A stretch of 62,642 nt of DNA, from the NCBI GenBank assembly GCA_945952225.1, contig CAMFHP010000038.1, positions 1 to 62,642 on the forward strand, written 5' to 3'. This document shows positions 18,273 through 27,601 of this stretch, in pieces (within the stretch, counting starts at the first letter, position 1; every line of letters starts with the position of its first letter). The DNA is from an uncultured Myxococcaceae bacterium. Its GTDB lineage: Bacteria; Myxococcota_A; Polyangia; Polyangiales; Ga0077539. The notes under the pieces were generated by a model. The model did no database searches and was not told the origin of the DNA. It saw only the letters and a program-made list of their open reading frames with translations. A program made the translations under genes and the position numbers.

Positions 18273-19319
18273 TCAGCGGCAGACGCGCGGGAGCACGTCG
18301 AAGGGCGCGACGAGCGAGCGATAGTCGCCGTTGTAGTTGCCGCCGCCGAGGTCGCCGGTGAGCTGGTAGTACCAGGCGTGGCGGGGGTCGACGCCGACGG
18401 TGTTGTACGTGGCCACGTCGCTCGCGCGGTTGCCGAAGCCGTAGTCGGGCGCATACCCGAGACGCGTGCGAAGGGCCGTGAGCTCGTCGATCTTGAAGCG
18501 CTGCGCGGCGCTGTTGAGCGCGCCCGTCGCGCCCGTGGTCGTGTGCACGATGCCCGGCGGAAAGCCTCGCAGCGTGAGCCACTGGTGCGTGGTGGGGTCC
18601 ATCCACTCGGGGCGGGCCGTGAGGTAGAAGATGTGATAGCCGCGGCGCGCGAGGGCCCAGAGCGCCTCGGGCGCGCCCGGGTGCGCCGCGGGAGGCTGCT
18701 GCGTGAGGAGCGCGCCGAAGGCCGCCCACTCGCTCGACGTGAGGGTGCCGTCGACGTCGCTCACGGCCACGCGCGCGTCGGCGGGCAGCACGTCGATCAC
18801 GGCGTCGGCGGTGCTTCCATCGCCGCGGACCACGAAGCGGATGCGATGGCGCCCCACGCCGAGCGCGCGCGCCGAGGGGATGGGGAAGAAGAGACGTCCT
18901 CCGCCCGCGGGAACGCCTTCGACGGACTGCGTGGCGCCGTCGGACTGCGTGCGCGCGGATCCGAGGCGCTCCCACGTGCGGCAATCGCGGGCGAGCCACA
19001 CGTCGACGGTCTCGTCTTCGAGGTCTTTGTCCGCGACGCCGTACGCGAACTTCGCGATGGCCCACTGGGCCTCGCCCTGACGCAGAAACAGATCGCGCCC
19101 GCGGTGCCGCGCGGCGCCCTCGGCGACGGTGATCCGCGACGCGATGGGGTGATCCCAGCTCCCCGTTCCGCGCTGCGTGGGGGGCGCGAGCGTGCACGCC
19201 GACGGCGCAGGACAGCTCACGCGCGCTTCGTCACCGCCGGTGCCGTCGCCGATCTCGGTGCCCGCGCCGCACGCGCTCACCGCAAGACACACCGCCCACG
19301 CTCCGCAGAGGGTTCTCAT
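18273..19319 (-). CDS. Lipoprotein with lipin/LNS2-type HAD phosphatase domain
   Basis: 348 residues. Signal peptide with lipobox VSAC (Cys17), so probably an outer-membrane or periplasmic lipoprotein. Residues ~45-180 form a beta-rich domain of unknown type. Residues ~183-345 carry the HAD motifs of the Lipin/Ned1/Smp2 (LNS2) group: SDVDGTLT (Asp188, Asp190), FYLTARPEWM (233-240) and YGFGNRASDVATYNTVGV (293-310). In eukaryotic lipins these motifs belong to phosphatidate phosphatase, which makes diacylglycerol from phosphatidic acid. Phosphatase activity here is inference from the intact DxDGT motif, and the exported location is unusual. No strong ribosome-binding site was seen. The gene lies downstream of the tsaE-prkA group on the same strand. 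Confidence 0.82.
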   Translation of the reverse strand: MRTLCGAWAVCLAVSACGAGTEIGDGTGGDEARVSCPAPSACTLAPPTQRGTGSWDHPIASRITVAEGAARHRGRDLFLRQGEAQWAIAKFAYGVADKDLEDETVDVWLARDCRTWERLGSARTQSDGATQSVEGVPAGGGRLFFPIPSARALGVGRHRIRFVVRGDGSTADAVIDVLPADARVAVSDVDGTLTSSEWAAFGALLTQQPPAAHPGAPEALWALARRGYHIFYLTARPEWMDPTTHQWLTLRGFPPGIVHTTTGATGALNSAAQRFKIDELTALRTRLGYAPDYGFGNRASDVATYNTVGVDPRHAWYYQLTGDLGGGNYNGDYRSLVAPFDVLPRVCR

Positions 19320-19378
19320 GGGCCGGGATGCCTACATCCGCCCACCGCCCTGTGTCCAACGCGTTTCGCGCGGAATTT

Positions 19379-19801
19379 TCAGCGGTCCAGTGTGCGGTGG
19401 TCGGCCAGCATGCAGCGGTCTTGAATGACCCGGATGCCCGCGGCTTCGAGCCTGCGCGCGACCTCGTCGTGACGGATGCCCGATTGGAGCCACACGACCT
19501 TCGGCCGGGGCGTCATCGCGAGGATCTCGTCGACGTGCGCGGGCAGGGCCTCGGCGCGGCGGAACACATCGACCACGTCGACGCCCACCGTGAGCGCGTC
19601 GAGGGTGGGGGCCACGGCGCGTCCCCAGAGCGTCTCGCCCGCGAGGGTGACGTTCACGGGAAGCACCGTGTACCCCGCGCGATGGAGGTAGTCGGGCACA
19701 TAGAACGCAGGGCGCTCGGGGTCTCGATGCGCACCAAGCACGGCCACGACGCGCGCCTCACGGAGCACCGTCGCGACCTCGGGAGGCACGGCCACGGTCA
19801 C
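19379..19801 (-). CDS. CoA-binding (YccU-type) Rossmann protein
   Basis: 140 residues. A small single-domain protein of the CoA-binding family, with the Rossmann N terminus ARVVAVLGAHRDPERPAFYV and the family signature VLPVNVTLAGETLWGR, followed by PKVVWLQSGIRHDEVA and a conserved QDRCM near the C terminus. Biochemical roles are poorly known; relatives bind CoA. GTG 19801 was chosen because it makes a 4-base GTGA overlap with the prkA stop. This couples it to the kinase gene and sets the order tsaE, prkA, this gene. Confidence 0.85.
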   Translation of the reverse strand: MTVAVPPEVATVLREARVVAVLGAHRDPERPAFYVPDYLHRAGYTVLPVNVTLAGETLWGRAVAPTLDALTVGVDVVDVFRRAEALPAHVDEILAMTPRPKVVWLQSGIRHDEVARRLEAAGIRVIQDRCMLADHRTLDR

Positions 19802-22053
19802 GCCACCTTCGGGTCGGCGAAGCGGTCTTTCAGCAGCATCGCCGCGGCGTCGGCGGCGCAGTGATCGCAGTAGCCGAAGCGGGTCTTGAGGGCCGCGAGG
19901 TTGCCTTCGGCGCGACGGCGCGCGTCGGCGTCGAGGCCCGCGCCCTCTTCGCGCGTGAGCACCAGAAGCTCGCGGGTGAGCAGCGCGACCTGACGCCGAT
20001 GGTCTTGATAGAAGACCTCCTTGAGGCGCTGCAGGTGGTTGGGAAAGAGCGTGGCGTACGGCACCTTCTCGCCGGGGTGATCGATGGCCCACGCCGCGAC
20101 GCGCGAGATGACGTTGCGACGGAACTCCTCGGCGGTGCCCGTGGCGCCCACGTTGCGCTCGATGTCTTTCATCATCGACTCGTCGGGCGGATCGTCGCGG
20201 CCGGTGAGACGGTTGCGAATCTTCTCGCCCTTGATCTGCGCGGAGACGTGGTGGACGTACCGCTCGAAGGTCTCGACGTAGCGCGCCTCGTCGACGAGCC
20301 CCGTCGCCGTGCGGAACTCGTCTTCGCTCTCTTCGGCGAGGCGCTCGCGCAGCACGCGGAGAAAGTACTTCGGGTCGTGGTAGCCGTTGGCCACGGCGTC
20401 CTGTCGGAGCCAGTCGAACTCCGACACGCGGGTGCAGAGCTCGGCGAGCCGTTCGAGCACGGCGAAGGGCGAGAGGCAGCGGTAGCCCGCGTGCTGTCCC
20501 GCGTCGGCGATCACGCCGCGGATCTCTCTCGGCGACGCGCCCGTGCGGCCCTCGTAGTTCGGGTACACGTCGCTCTCGCGGTAGAGCGCGCCGATGGCCG
20601 CCGAGAGCTCGCGGGTCTGCTCGCCCGAGAGGCGCGAGGGCACGGTTCCACGGGCGTAGAGGTCGGCTTTTTCGAGGGGCGAGAGGTCGGCGGCGAGCGA
20701 GGCGACGGGCTTCGCATAGCGCTCGGCCGCGGGGCGCTTCATGCGCGTGAGCACCGCGAAGAGGGCCGCGAGCTCGGTGGCGTGCGGCGCGACGTGGCGG
20801 CCCTCGGAGGCCTGCGTCTGCGCGTCGTAGATCGACTTCTCGGCGATCCAGTCGGTGAGGTACGGCGCGCGCACGAGGTCGAGGCGACCGCGGAACGACG
20901 CGTACTCCGGGTGCTCGCGGAAGGCGTCGAGGTGGCCTTCATTCGAGCTCCCCACGAGCACGAGGTTGGGCACGAGGTTCGAAGTGTCGAGCGCCACCTC
21001 GCCGGTCTCGATCATCAGCAGCAGGTACTTCCAGTGTTCGAGCGAGCGCTTGAGCAGGTCGGAGTACTCGATGAGCCCGCCCGCGGCGTCGACGAGCTCG
21101 CCCGACGGTTCGAAGAGCGCGGTGTACTGCATCGACGCGGGCAGCGCCGCGAGCGAGCGCGAGGCCGTCACCTGCCGCTCGCGCGCGTCGACGGCCATCT
21201 GCGGACCGAGCGTGACGGCGCCCACGCGGTAGCGCCGCGAGACATACCAGCGCTCGATCTGCACGTGGGCGAGCACCTTGCGAAGGTCGCCGCGGTAGGC
21301 CGTGTGGAGCGCGCCGAACACCTGCTGGCACTTGTGGCAGGGCCCACCCTTCCACAGCTCGACGGGCACGCGCGCGTCGGCGTCGGGGCCGAGCACCTCG
21401 CGCAGCAGGGCCTGACGCACGCCCACGGGGAGCAGCAGCAACGGATGGTCGCGCAGCTCGCAGAGCACCTTCGCTTCGACCGCGCCCTCGTCGAGGTGGG
21501 CGTAGCTCTCGCCCGCGCGAGGCCCATCCTCGGGTCGCACGCCCGCGCCGAATCCGATGCGCGACGCGTCGCCGCCGCGGCCTCGCGGAAACACCCAGTG
21601 GTAGCGGTAGAGCGCGCCCTCGTCGGTGGTGGCGTAGTGCTCCATCGCGCGCATCACGCAGGCCACGAAGGTGCTCTTCGCGCTGCCGTTGGGGCCGTGG
21701 AGGAGCACCAGGCGGTCGACGCGTCCCTGACGCGCGAAGTTCGAGATGGCGCGGTAGAACTCCCCCTGCACCTGCTCGTGACCGACGAGCGCGTCGCGTC
21801 GTCCGGCGTCGTCGTCCCAGGGGAGGTCGAAGAGCTTCCACCGCGTGGTGCGGCCGTAGGGGCGCTCGACGGCGGTGGTGCCGTAGTGGTCGAAGAGGTC
21901 GCGGAGGTACCGCGCGGCGTCGCGGGTGTATCGCTCGGGCGCCGACGCGAGGAGCGTCAGGTACTCGTCGAAGCTCAACACACGGCGCCCCGCCGAGAAG
22001 CGCTCACGTTCCTGTTCGAAGAGTGCCTGAAGACGCGGGAGAGGATCGGCCAT
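19798..22053 (-). CDS. prkA: PrkA-family serine protein kinase (AAA ATPase)
   Basis: 751 residues, slightly longer than the usual ~640-680. The N-terminal PrkA AAA domain has Walker A GPNGSAKST (residues 120-128), preceded by LVLLHG. PCHKCQQVFG and LVLVGSSNEGH also match features of the family, and the C-terminal kinase-like region runs from about 430. In Bacillus and Escherichia, PrkA/YeaG acts in sporulation or nutrient-stress responses; recent family work also describes ATP-dependent protease activity. ATG 22053 (MADPLPRLQ) was chosen, 14 bp after the tsaE stop; the frame opens further upstream only inside tsaE. The stop overlaps the next start. In myxobacteria, roles in starvation or development are plausible, but this is inference. 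Confidence 0.9.
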   Translation of the reverse strand: MADPLPRLQALFEQERERFSAGRRVLSFDEYLTLLASAPERYTRDAARYLRDLFDHYGTTAVERPYGRTTRWKLFDLPWDDDAGRRDALVGHEQVQGEFYRAISNFARQGRVDRLVLLHGPNGSAKSTFVACVMRAMEHYATTDEGALYRYHWVFPRGRGGDASRIGFGAGVRPEDGPRAGESYAHLDEGAVEAKVLCELRDHPLLLLPVGVRQALLREVLGPDADARVPVELWKGGPCHKCQQVFGALHTAYRGDLRKVLAHVQIERWYVSRRYRVGAVTLGPQMAVDARERQVTASRSLAALPASMQYTALFEPSGELVDAAGGLIEYSDLLKRSLEHWKYLLLMIETGEVALDTSNLVPNLVLVGSSNEGHLDAFREHPEYASFRGRLDLVRAPYLTDWIAEKSIYDAQTQASEGRHVAPHATELAALFAVLTRMKRPAAERYAKPVASLAADLSPLEKADLYARGTVPSRLSGEQTRELSAAIGALYRESDVYPNYEGRTGASPREIRGVIADAGQHAGYRCLSPFAVLERLAELCTRVSEFDWLRQDAVANGYHDPKYFLRVLRERLAEESEDEFRTATGLVDEARYVETFERYVHHVSAQIKGEKIRNRLTGRDDPPDESMMKDIERNVGATGTAEEFRRNVISRVAAWAIDHPGEKVPYATLFPNHLQRLKEVFYQDHRRQVALLTRELLVLTREEGAGLDADARRRAEGNLAALKTRFGYCDHCAADAAAMLLKDRFADPKVA

Positions 22054-22067
22054 TGTGGACCGCGAGC

Positions 22068-22577
22068 CTACGCGGTCACCGCCCCCGACGAAAGGCCGAG
22101 CAGCCGCTCCACCCGCGGTCCATCGCCCTGCAACCGCACACGACGGATCGAGGGCGACACGGGCGCGAGCGTGATCCACAGCGCATCGCGCGGAACGGCC
22201 TCGGGCGCGCGGTCGGCCCACTCGACCACCGTGAGCCCCGCGAGGCCCGCTTCGAAGAGCCCGAGCTCGCGGAGCTCGTCTCCGTCACCGAGGCGGTAGA
22301 GGTCCGCGTGCACGAGGGTCATGCGGCCCTGCGGATGCTCCTGCATGATCGTGAAGGTGGGCGACGTCACGCGCACCTCGGGAGGCACGCCGAGGGCCCG
22401 CGCGAGGTGCTGCGTGAAGAAGGTCTTGCCCGCGCCGAGACCGCCCACCAGCGCGATCACATCACCGGGCATCGCCCGCGCCGCGAGCCGTACCGCAAGC
22501 CGTCGCAGGGCCGTGCGTCCGGCCTCGTAGTCCATGCGTTCCGTCAACATCGCCTCGACTGCCGACGGTTCTGCCAT
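22068..22577 (-). CDS. tsaE: tRNA threonylcarbamoyladenosine biosynthesis ATPase TsaE
   Basis: 169 residues, normal for TsaE. It is the ATPase that cycles the TsaB-TsaD complex during t6A37 modification of ANN-decoding tRNAs. Walker A GGLGAGKTFF lies at about residues 45-54, followed by VTSPTFTIMQEH and the LVHADLYRL strand, then LTVVEWADRAPE, all in the expected order. ATG 22577 (MAEPSAVEAML) was chosen; the frame stays open upstream through the divergent lipoprotein gene without start signals. It is the first gene of a minus-strand group with prkA, and is divergent from the lipoprotein gene at 22735. Confidence 0.93.
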   Translation of the reverse strand: MAEPSAVEAMLTERMDYEAGRTALRRLAVRLAARAMPGDVIALVGGLGAGKTFFTQHLARALGVPPEVRVTSPTFTIMQEHPQGRMTLVHADLYRLGDGDELRELGLFEAGLAGLTVVEWADRAPEAVPRDALWITLAPVSPSIRRVRLQGDGPRVERLLGLSSGAVTA

Positions 22578-22734
22578 CGCCGCGCGCGAAACGCGACGCC
22601 GTTCATGGGGCACCTCCCGCGCCCCGATCCCTTGACGACCTCGCCGCCCCTCTGCGATGGGGTCCCACCTCCGACGTCGCGCCGGGGAGGTGGTCCCCGC
22701 GACGTTCATCACGCTTCGCAGAATAGGTGTGCGC

Positions 22735-25164
22735 ATGAAGCGCTCTCTCTGGATGGTCTGCCTTCTCTCGCTCGCCGCGTGCTCCGCGCGTGGCGGCGGT
22801 GGCGGTGGTGGAAACATCACCCCCGACGATGCCTCCGACGATACGGCCGCGATCGACGCGCCCGACGACACGGTCACCCCCGACGTCACCGCGCCCGACG
22901 CGAGCGAGCCCGATGTCACTGCGCCCGACGTCACTGCGCCCGACGTCACCGCGCCCGACGTCACCGCGCCCGACGTCACCGCGCCCGACGTCACCGTCGA
23001 CGCCCCGCCGCCGGTCGACAGCGCCGGACGCTGCGCGCGCGACAGCGACTGCATGGGCTCCACGTGGTGTGACACCGCGACGGGCGCGTGCCGTCCGATC
23101 GTGTGCACGCCCGGTCGTGCGTCGTGCGCGAGCGCCACGCGGCTTCGCATGTGCGACGCGCGCGGGTCGAGCTTCACCGACAGCGACTGCCCCGGCGGAT
23201 GCTCCAACGGCGCGTGCGTCGGCGTCACGCCCACGTGCACCGCGCCCACGGTGATGTGCGGCACCACGTGTGTGAACACGCAGACCGACGCTTCGAACTG
23301 CGGCGCGTGCGGCAACGTGTGTGCGAGCGGACAGACCTGCACGGCGGGCACGTGCACCTCGACGACGACCTGCACCTCGCCCCTCACCCGCTGCGGATCG
23401 ACCTGCGTCAACACGCAGAGCGACGTCTCGAACTGCGGCGCGTGCGGCAACGTGTGTGCGAGCGGACAGACCTGCACCGCGGGCGCGTGCACCTCGACGA
23501 CGACCTGCACCTCGCCCCTCACCCGCTGCGGATCGACCTGCGTCAACACGCAGACCGACGCTTCGAACTGCGGCGCGTGCGGCGTCGCGTGTGCGAGCGG
23601 GCAGACCTGCACCGCGGGCGCATGCTCGGGCGGCACCGGCGCTGGATCGTTCCGCATCACGTCGCTCGGGTCGACGGGCTGCGTCGTGGTCGACCACAAC
23701 ACGCAGACCGGAGACGACCGCGGCGGCATCGCGGCGGGCGCCGCGGGGATCTACTACACGGGCGACCTCGCGACGGCGCGCTTCGATCTGACCACGGCCG
23801 CGCCCACGGCGCTCGGCGCGGTGTACGACGGCCTCGTCAGCAACCTCCGCACGAGCACCGTGTACTCGCTCGCGACCGCGACGGGACCGCTCGTGAACAC
23901 CTACTTCATGGGCACGATCACGTCGCTCGTGGAGTTCAACGAGGCGACGGGCGCGCCCTCCACCGACACCGCGCGGCGCATCACGCTCTCGACGCCCATC
24001 ACCGTCACGACCGCCGACGTGGGCGTGTTCTCGGGCTGGGATCGCATCGTGCTCGTGGTGCCCGGCACGACGCTGGCGACGGTCTACAACATCGATCTGC
24101 CCTCGGGTCGCGTGAGCACGCTCGGCATGATGGTGATGCCCACGCACACCGGGTCGGAGTCGTGGGCCTACTGGGGCGTGGCCGAACACGACGGCGCGCG
24201 CGTCTCGCTGGTGTACGTGCAGGACACCACGCGCATCGCGCGGGTCTCGGTGCCCGACGCCGCGGTGACCACGGTCGGCACGTTCACGAACCTCAGCGAC
24301 ATGGCCTCGATCACCGTGTCGCCGTCGCGCAACCGCTGGTACTTCCACCACGAGTACACGAGTCAGTTTTCGACGACCACGAGCGAGGCCTTCGGGAGCT
24401 GCCCGGCGACCGTCACCGTCAGCGGCGTCACCACGTGCCCCACGGGCACCACGCTCTGCAGCGGCGCGTGCGTCGACCTCCAGTCCGACGCGCTCCACTG
24501 CGGCGCGTGCGGCCGCGCGTGCAGCGCGGGCCAGATCTGTCGCGCGGCCGTGTGCACCACGCCCACCACGCTCCCGAACTACGTGCTCACCACGCCGCCC
24601 GCGTCGGTGACCTTCTTCGACGCGTGCTCCGCCGCGGGGGCTTCGCGCGTGCTCGCCAGCGCGGACGACGTCAGCACCTTCGTGGCCGCGCCCTTCGCGT
24701 TCAACTTCTGGGGTTCGACCGTCACCGAGACCGCGCGCATCAACGTCAGCAGCAACGGCTTCATCAGCTTCGACAACATGGCGCTCGCGGGCCTGAGCGC
24801 GCTCGGTGACGCCGTCGCCCCCAACGGCGTCATCTCGCTCTTCTACTACGACCTCGTGTCGAGCTCGACGGGCGTCTGCTACGCGGTACGCAACGCCGCG
24901 CCGTCTCGCGACTTCGTGATCGAGTGGGCCAACTCGCGCGCCTACGGCTCCTCGGCGAGCACGCTCACCGGCGAGATCGTGATCCACGAGGCCGACAGCA
25001 CCATCGACCTCCTCGGTCAGGCGTCGACCTTTCCCAGCACCTCCACCGGGCTCGTGGGCATCGACCATCCGACGTCGACCCGCTTCGTGTCGGGCTGCGC
25101 CAGCACGACGGGCCAGTGCCCCTTCAGCGCCTCGACGCGCGTGCGCTTCGCGCCCTCGCCCTGA
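22735..25164 (+). CDS. Cys-rich surface lipoprotein with Asp/Pro stalk and C-terminal nidogen-like domain
   Basis: 809 residues. Lipobox LAAC (Cys16). A low-complexity acidic stalk (about 22-90) contains TAPDV repeats. Three or four Cys-rich modules of about 45 residues follow, built on CVNTQTDASNCGACGNVC, of the Stig1-like type common in myxobacterial surface proteins. A middle domain (about 300-560) has no recognised family. A further Cys module leads to a C-terminal beta-rich domain containing INVSSNGFISFDNM, reminiscent of nidogen-like extracellular domains. AGGTG precedes the ATG. It is probably cell-surface or spore-surface; the role is unknown. Divergent from tsaE across 157 bp. Confidence 0.8.
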   Translation: MKRSLWMVCLLSLAACSARGGGGGGGNITPDDASDDTAAIDAPDDTVTPDVTAPDASEPDVTAPDVTAPDVTAPDVTAPDVTAPDVTVDAPPPVDSAGRCARDSDCMGSTWCDTATGACRPIVCTPGRASCASATRLRMCDARGSSFTDSDCPGGCSNGACVGVTPTCTAPTVMCGTTCVNTQTDASNCGACGNVCASGQTCTAGTCTSTTTCTSPLTRCGSTCVNTQSDVSNCGACGNVCASGQTCTAGACTSTTTCTSPLTRCGSTCVNTQTDASNCGACGVACASGQTCTAGACSGGTGAGSFRITSLGSTGCVVVDHNTQTGDDRGGIAAGAAGIYYTGDLATARFDLTTAAPTALGAVYDGLVSNLRTSTVYSLATATGPLVNTYFMGTITSLVEFNEATGAPSTDTARRITLSTPITVTTADVGVFSGWDRIVLVVPGTTLATVYNIDLPSGRVSTLGMMVMPTHTGSESWAYWGVAEHDGARVSLVYVQDTTRIARVSVPDAAVTTVGTFTNLSDMASITVSPSRNRWYFHHEYTSQFSTTTSEAFGSCPATVTVSGVTTCPTGTTLCSGACVDLQSDALHCGACGRACSAGQICRAAVCTTPTTLPNYVLTTPPASVTFFDACSAAGASRVLASADDVSTFVAAPFAFNFWGSTVTETARINVSSNGFISFDNMALAGLSALGDAVAPNGVISLFYYDLVSSSTGVCYAVRNAAPSRDFVIEWANSRAYGSSASTLTGEIVIHEADSTIDLLGQASTFPSTSTGLVGIDHPTSTRFVSGCASTTGQCPFSASTRVRFAPSP
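22909..22998. repeat. 15-bp coding minisatellite in lipoprotein stalk
   Basis: Six consecutive copies of CCCGACGTCACCGCG (with C/T variants) encode the TAPDV stalk repeat. In the same gene, a 135-bp unit encoding a 45-residue Cys module is repeated nearly exactly (the CCTCGCCCC landmark at 23375 and 23510). Both arrays keep the reading frame, so stalk length and module number could vary between strains. Confidence 0.85.
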
Positions 25165-25363
25165 CCTCCCACCACCCTCGCTTCGGCCGCGGGTGTCCCG
25201 CTGCCGGGGTGTCGACACCGCACACCGCGCGTGACGCAATCGAGCGGGCTTCAACGCAGCGCCCCAATCGTCGCGGTGTCAAAGATGTGCATTCCCAACT
25301 TTGCACAGTGGGGATAGCGTCCACAGGTCACCTCACCCCCACGCTCGGGAGGGATCTGCCACG

Positions 25364-27349
25364 ATGCGCACCACTCTGCTCGGCCTCGCCGCGGCCCTGC
25401 TTCTGATGGGCTGTCCACCAACGACCACGGGCACCGACGCGGGGCCCGACGCGGCCGCCGATGCGGCCGATACCGCGGTCGCCGACACGCCCACCGTCGA
25501 CACGCCCGCCACCGACACGCCCACCCTCGACACGCCCGCCACCGACACGCCCACGCCCGACGTGGCGGTCGACACGCCCGCCACCGACGTTCCCCGCACG
25601 TGCAACCTCGACACGGAGTGCGCGGCGGGCGAGGTGTGCGTGAACAACCTCTGCACCCCGTCGCCGTGCGCCACGTCGGCGACGCTCTGTCCGTCGGGCA
25701 CGGTCTGTCACGCCCGCTGTGTGCGCACGCAGGACCCCTGCGCGCAGGTCACGTGCCCCACGGGCCAGACCTGCATGGACGGCGCGTGCGTTCCGGGCTG
25801 CTTCGATTTCCCCTGCCGCGGCGTGCGCTGTCCCGCGGGCAACTTCTGTGACCCGCAGACCAACCGCTGCGTGGCCCTCCGCGCGTGGGATGCCATGTGT
25901 CCCGACGGCTTCCAGCCGCACGTCGCGTGCGATCCGCCGGATCGTTGCGCGGGCGTGCGCTGCCCCGAGGGCCAGTCGTGCCTCAACGGCCTCTGCGTGG
26001 CCAACCCCTGCGCGGGCGTGACGTGTCGCGCGGGCTTCGTGTGCGACAACGGCCGCTGCGTCGACTCGTGCGGCTGCGGCACCTGCCCGACGGGCCAGCA
26101 GTGCGTGAACGGCCGCTGCGGCGCCTGCGTTCCGCACTGCCCCGCGGGCGTGACCTGCGGCGCGCCCGACGGCTGCGGCGGGTTCTGCAACTCGAGCTCG
26201 CTCGCGTGCGGCGAAGGACAGACCTGCACCACGCGCTGCCTCCCGCAGCGTGATCCGTGCGAGTGCGTGCAGTGCCCCGGCGGACAGACCTGCCAGAACG
26301 GCACCTGCGTGCCCGGATGCTTCCACGTGCCCTGCCAGGGCGTGCGCTGCGAGGCGGGCTTCGTGTGCAACCCCGACAGCGAGCGCTGCGAGCGCATCGT
26401 GCCCTGCGCGTCGCCGTGCGCGACGGGCGAGGTCTGCACCCTCGCGTGCAGCAACAGCGACTCGTGCGCGGGCGTCCGTTGCCCGACGAACTTCGTGTGT
26501 CAGGCCGGCACCTGCGTGCGTGACCCCTGCGCGGGCGTGACCTGCGCGGCGGGCGAGCGCTGCCAGGCCGGACGCTGCGTGTCGACCTGCGGCTGCGACC
26601 GCTGCCCGGCGGGCACGCGCTGCGAGAACGGCACCTGTGCGGCGTGCCGCCCGAACTGCTGCGCCACCTCGGCCTGCGGCGCGCCCGACGGCTGCGGCGG
26701 CGTATGCAATGGCACCTGCCCCGGCGGCCAGACCTGCACCGCGGGTCGCTGCTGCGCGCCCCGTTGCCCTGCGGGCGCTGCGTGCGGAACCCCCGACGGA
26801 TGCGGCGGCGTCTGCAACGGATCGTGCCCCACGGGCCAGACCTGCACGGGCGGACGCTGCGCCTGCGCGCCGAGCTGCCCTGCCGGTGCGACCTGCGGCC
26901 AGGCCGACGGATGCGGCGGCGTCTGCAACGGATCGTGCCCCTCGGGCCAGACCTGCACGGGTGGACGTTGCACCTGCGCGCCGAGCTGCCCTGCGGGCGC
27001 CGCGTGCGGCACGCCCAACGGGTGCGGCGGCGTCTGCAACGGCACCTGCCCCACGGGTCAGACCTGCTCCTCGGGTCGCTGCGTGTGCGCGCCGTACTGC
27101 CCGCCGGGCGCCGTGTGCGGTCAGTCTGACGGCTGCGGCGGACGCTGCGCCGGCTCGTGCCCCGCAGGCCAGACCTGCTCCGGCGGCATGTGTGCGACGA
27201 CCGCGTGCCCCGGCGGCTGCGGCTGCGGTGAGACCTGCTCCGGCGGGCGCTGCGTGTCGCTCTGCACCGCGGGCACCACGCTCTGCGGCTGCGGCGCATG
27301 CTGCGGCGCAGGCCAGCGCTGCGTCGCCGGCGCCTGCGTGACGCAGTAG
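25364..27349 (+). CDS. Cys-rich surface lipoprotein with Asp/Thr/Pro stalk
   Basis: 661 residues. Lipobox LMGC (Cys17), then an acidic stalk of DTPATDTPT-type repeats (about 22-85), then about 570 residues consisting almost entirely of Cys-rich modules. Early modules resemble CAGVTCxxGxxCxxGxC. Later ones repeat CPAGATCGQADGCGGVCNGS about six times. Dense, regularly spaced cysteines imply a disulphide-locked rod. No enzymatic domain is visible. GGAGGG lies about 10 nt before the ATG. It follows another lipoprotein of the same style on the same strand after 199 bp that hold no other gene. A structural or adhesive surface role is inferred. Confidence 0.78.
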   Translation: MRTTLLGLAAALLLMGCPPTTTGTDAGPDAAADAADTAVADTPTVDTPATDTPTLDTPATDTPTPDVAVDTPATDVPRTCNLDTECAAGEVCVNNLCTPSPCATSATLCPSGTVCHARCVRTQDPCAQVTCPTGQTCMDGACVPGCFDFPCRGVRCPAGNFCDPQTNRCVALRAWDAMCPDGFQPHVACDPPDRCAGVRCPEGQSCLNGLCVANPCAGVTCRAGFVCDNGRCVDSCGCGTCPTGQQCVNGRCGACVPHCPAGVTCGAPDGCGGFCNSSSLACGEGQTCTTRCLPQRDPCECVQCPGGQTCQNGTCVPGCFHVPCQGVRCEAGFVCNPDSERCERIVPCASPCATGEVCTLACSNSDSCAGVRCPTNFVCQAGTCVRDPCAGVTCAAGERCQAGRCVSTCGCDRCPAGTRCENGTCAACRPNCCATSACGAPDGCGGVCNGTCPGGQTCTAGRCCAPRCPAGAACGTPDGCGGVCNGSCPTGQTCTGGRCACAPSCPAGATCGQADGCGGVCNGSCPSGQTCTGGRCTCAPSCPAGAACGTPNGCGGVCNGTCPTGQTCSSGRCVCAPYCPPGAVCGQSDGCGGRCAGSCPAGQTCSGGMCATTACPGGCGCGETCSGGRCVSLCTAGTTLCGCGACCGAGQRCVAGACVTQ

Positions 27350-27493
27350 TCCTTCCCTCCCCCCCCGCCTCGACCGCCTCCTCCCCGAGCGTCTCCCATC
27401 GTGCGCGTCGCGTCCCCCGATCGGGGCGACGACGGCGCGCACCGTCTCGTTCGCACCGCACGGAGAGACGCGCCACACCCACGACACCACCCC

Positions 27494-27559
27494 GGACACG
27501 CATCGCAGGACACGCATCGCAGGACACGCATCGCAGGACACGCATCACAGGACACGCAG
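27494..27559. repeat. 14-bp tandem repeat, about 4.7 copies
   Basis: GGACACGCATCGCA starts at 27494, 27508, 27522 and 27536 (the last with one substitution), with a partial fifth copy. It lies in the 252-bp gap between two convergent lipoprotein genes, which otherwise holds only C/T-rich sequence after the stop at 27349. No hairpin potential is obvious. Function unknown. Confidence 0.9.
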
Positions 27560-27601
27560 GTCGGTGGTGATCGTCGGGTTGCGTTGTGCGGAGGCGGAGG
27601 G

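Noticed and set aside
25290-25320. Possible sigma54 promoter before the Cys-rich lipoprotein (TTTGCA element)
   Set aside because: The required GG at -24 is missing at the correct distance from the GC at -12.
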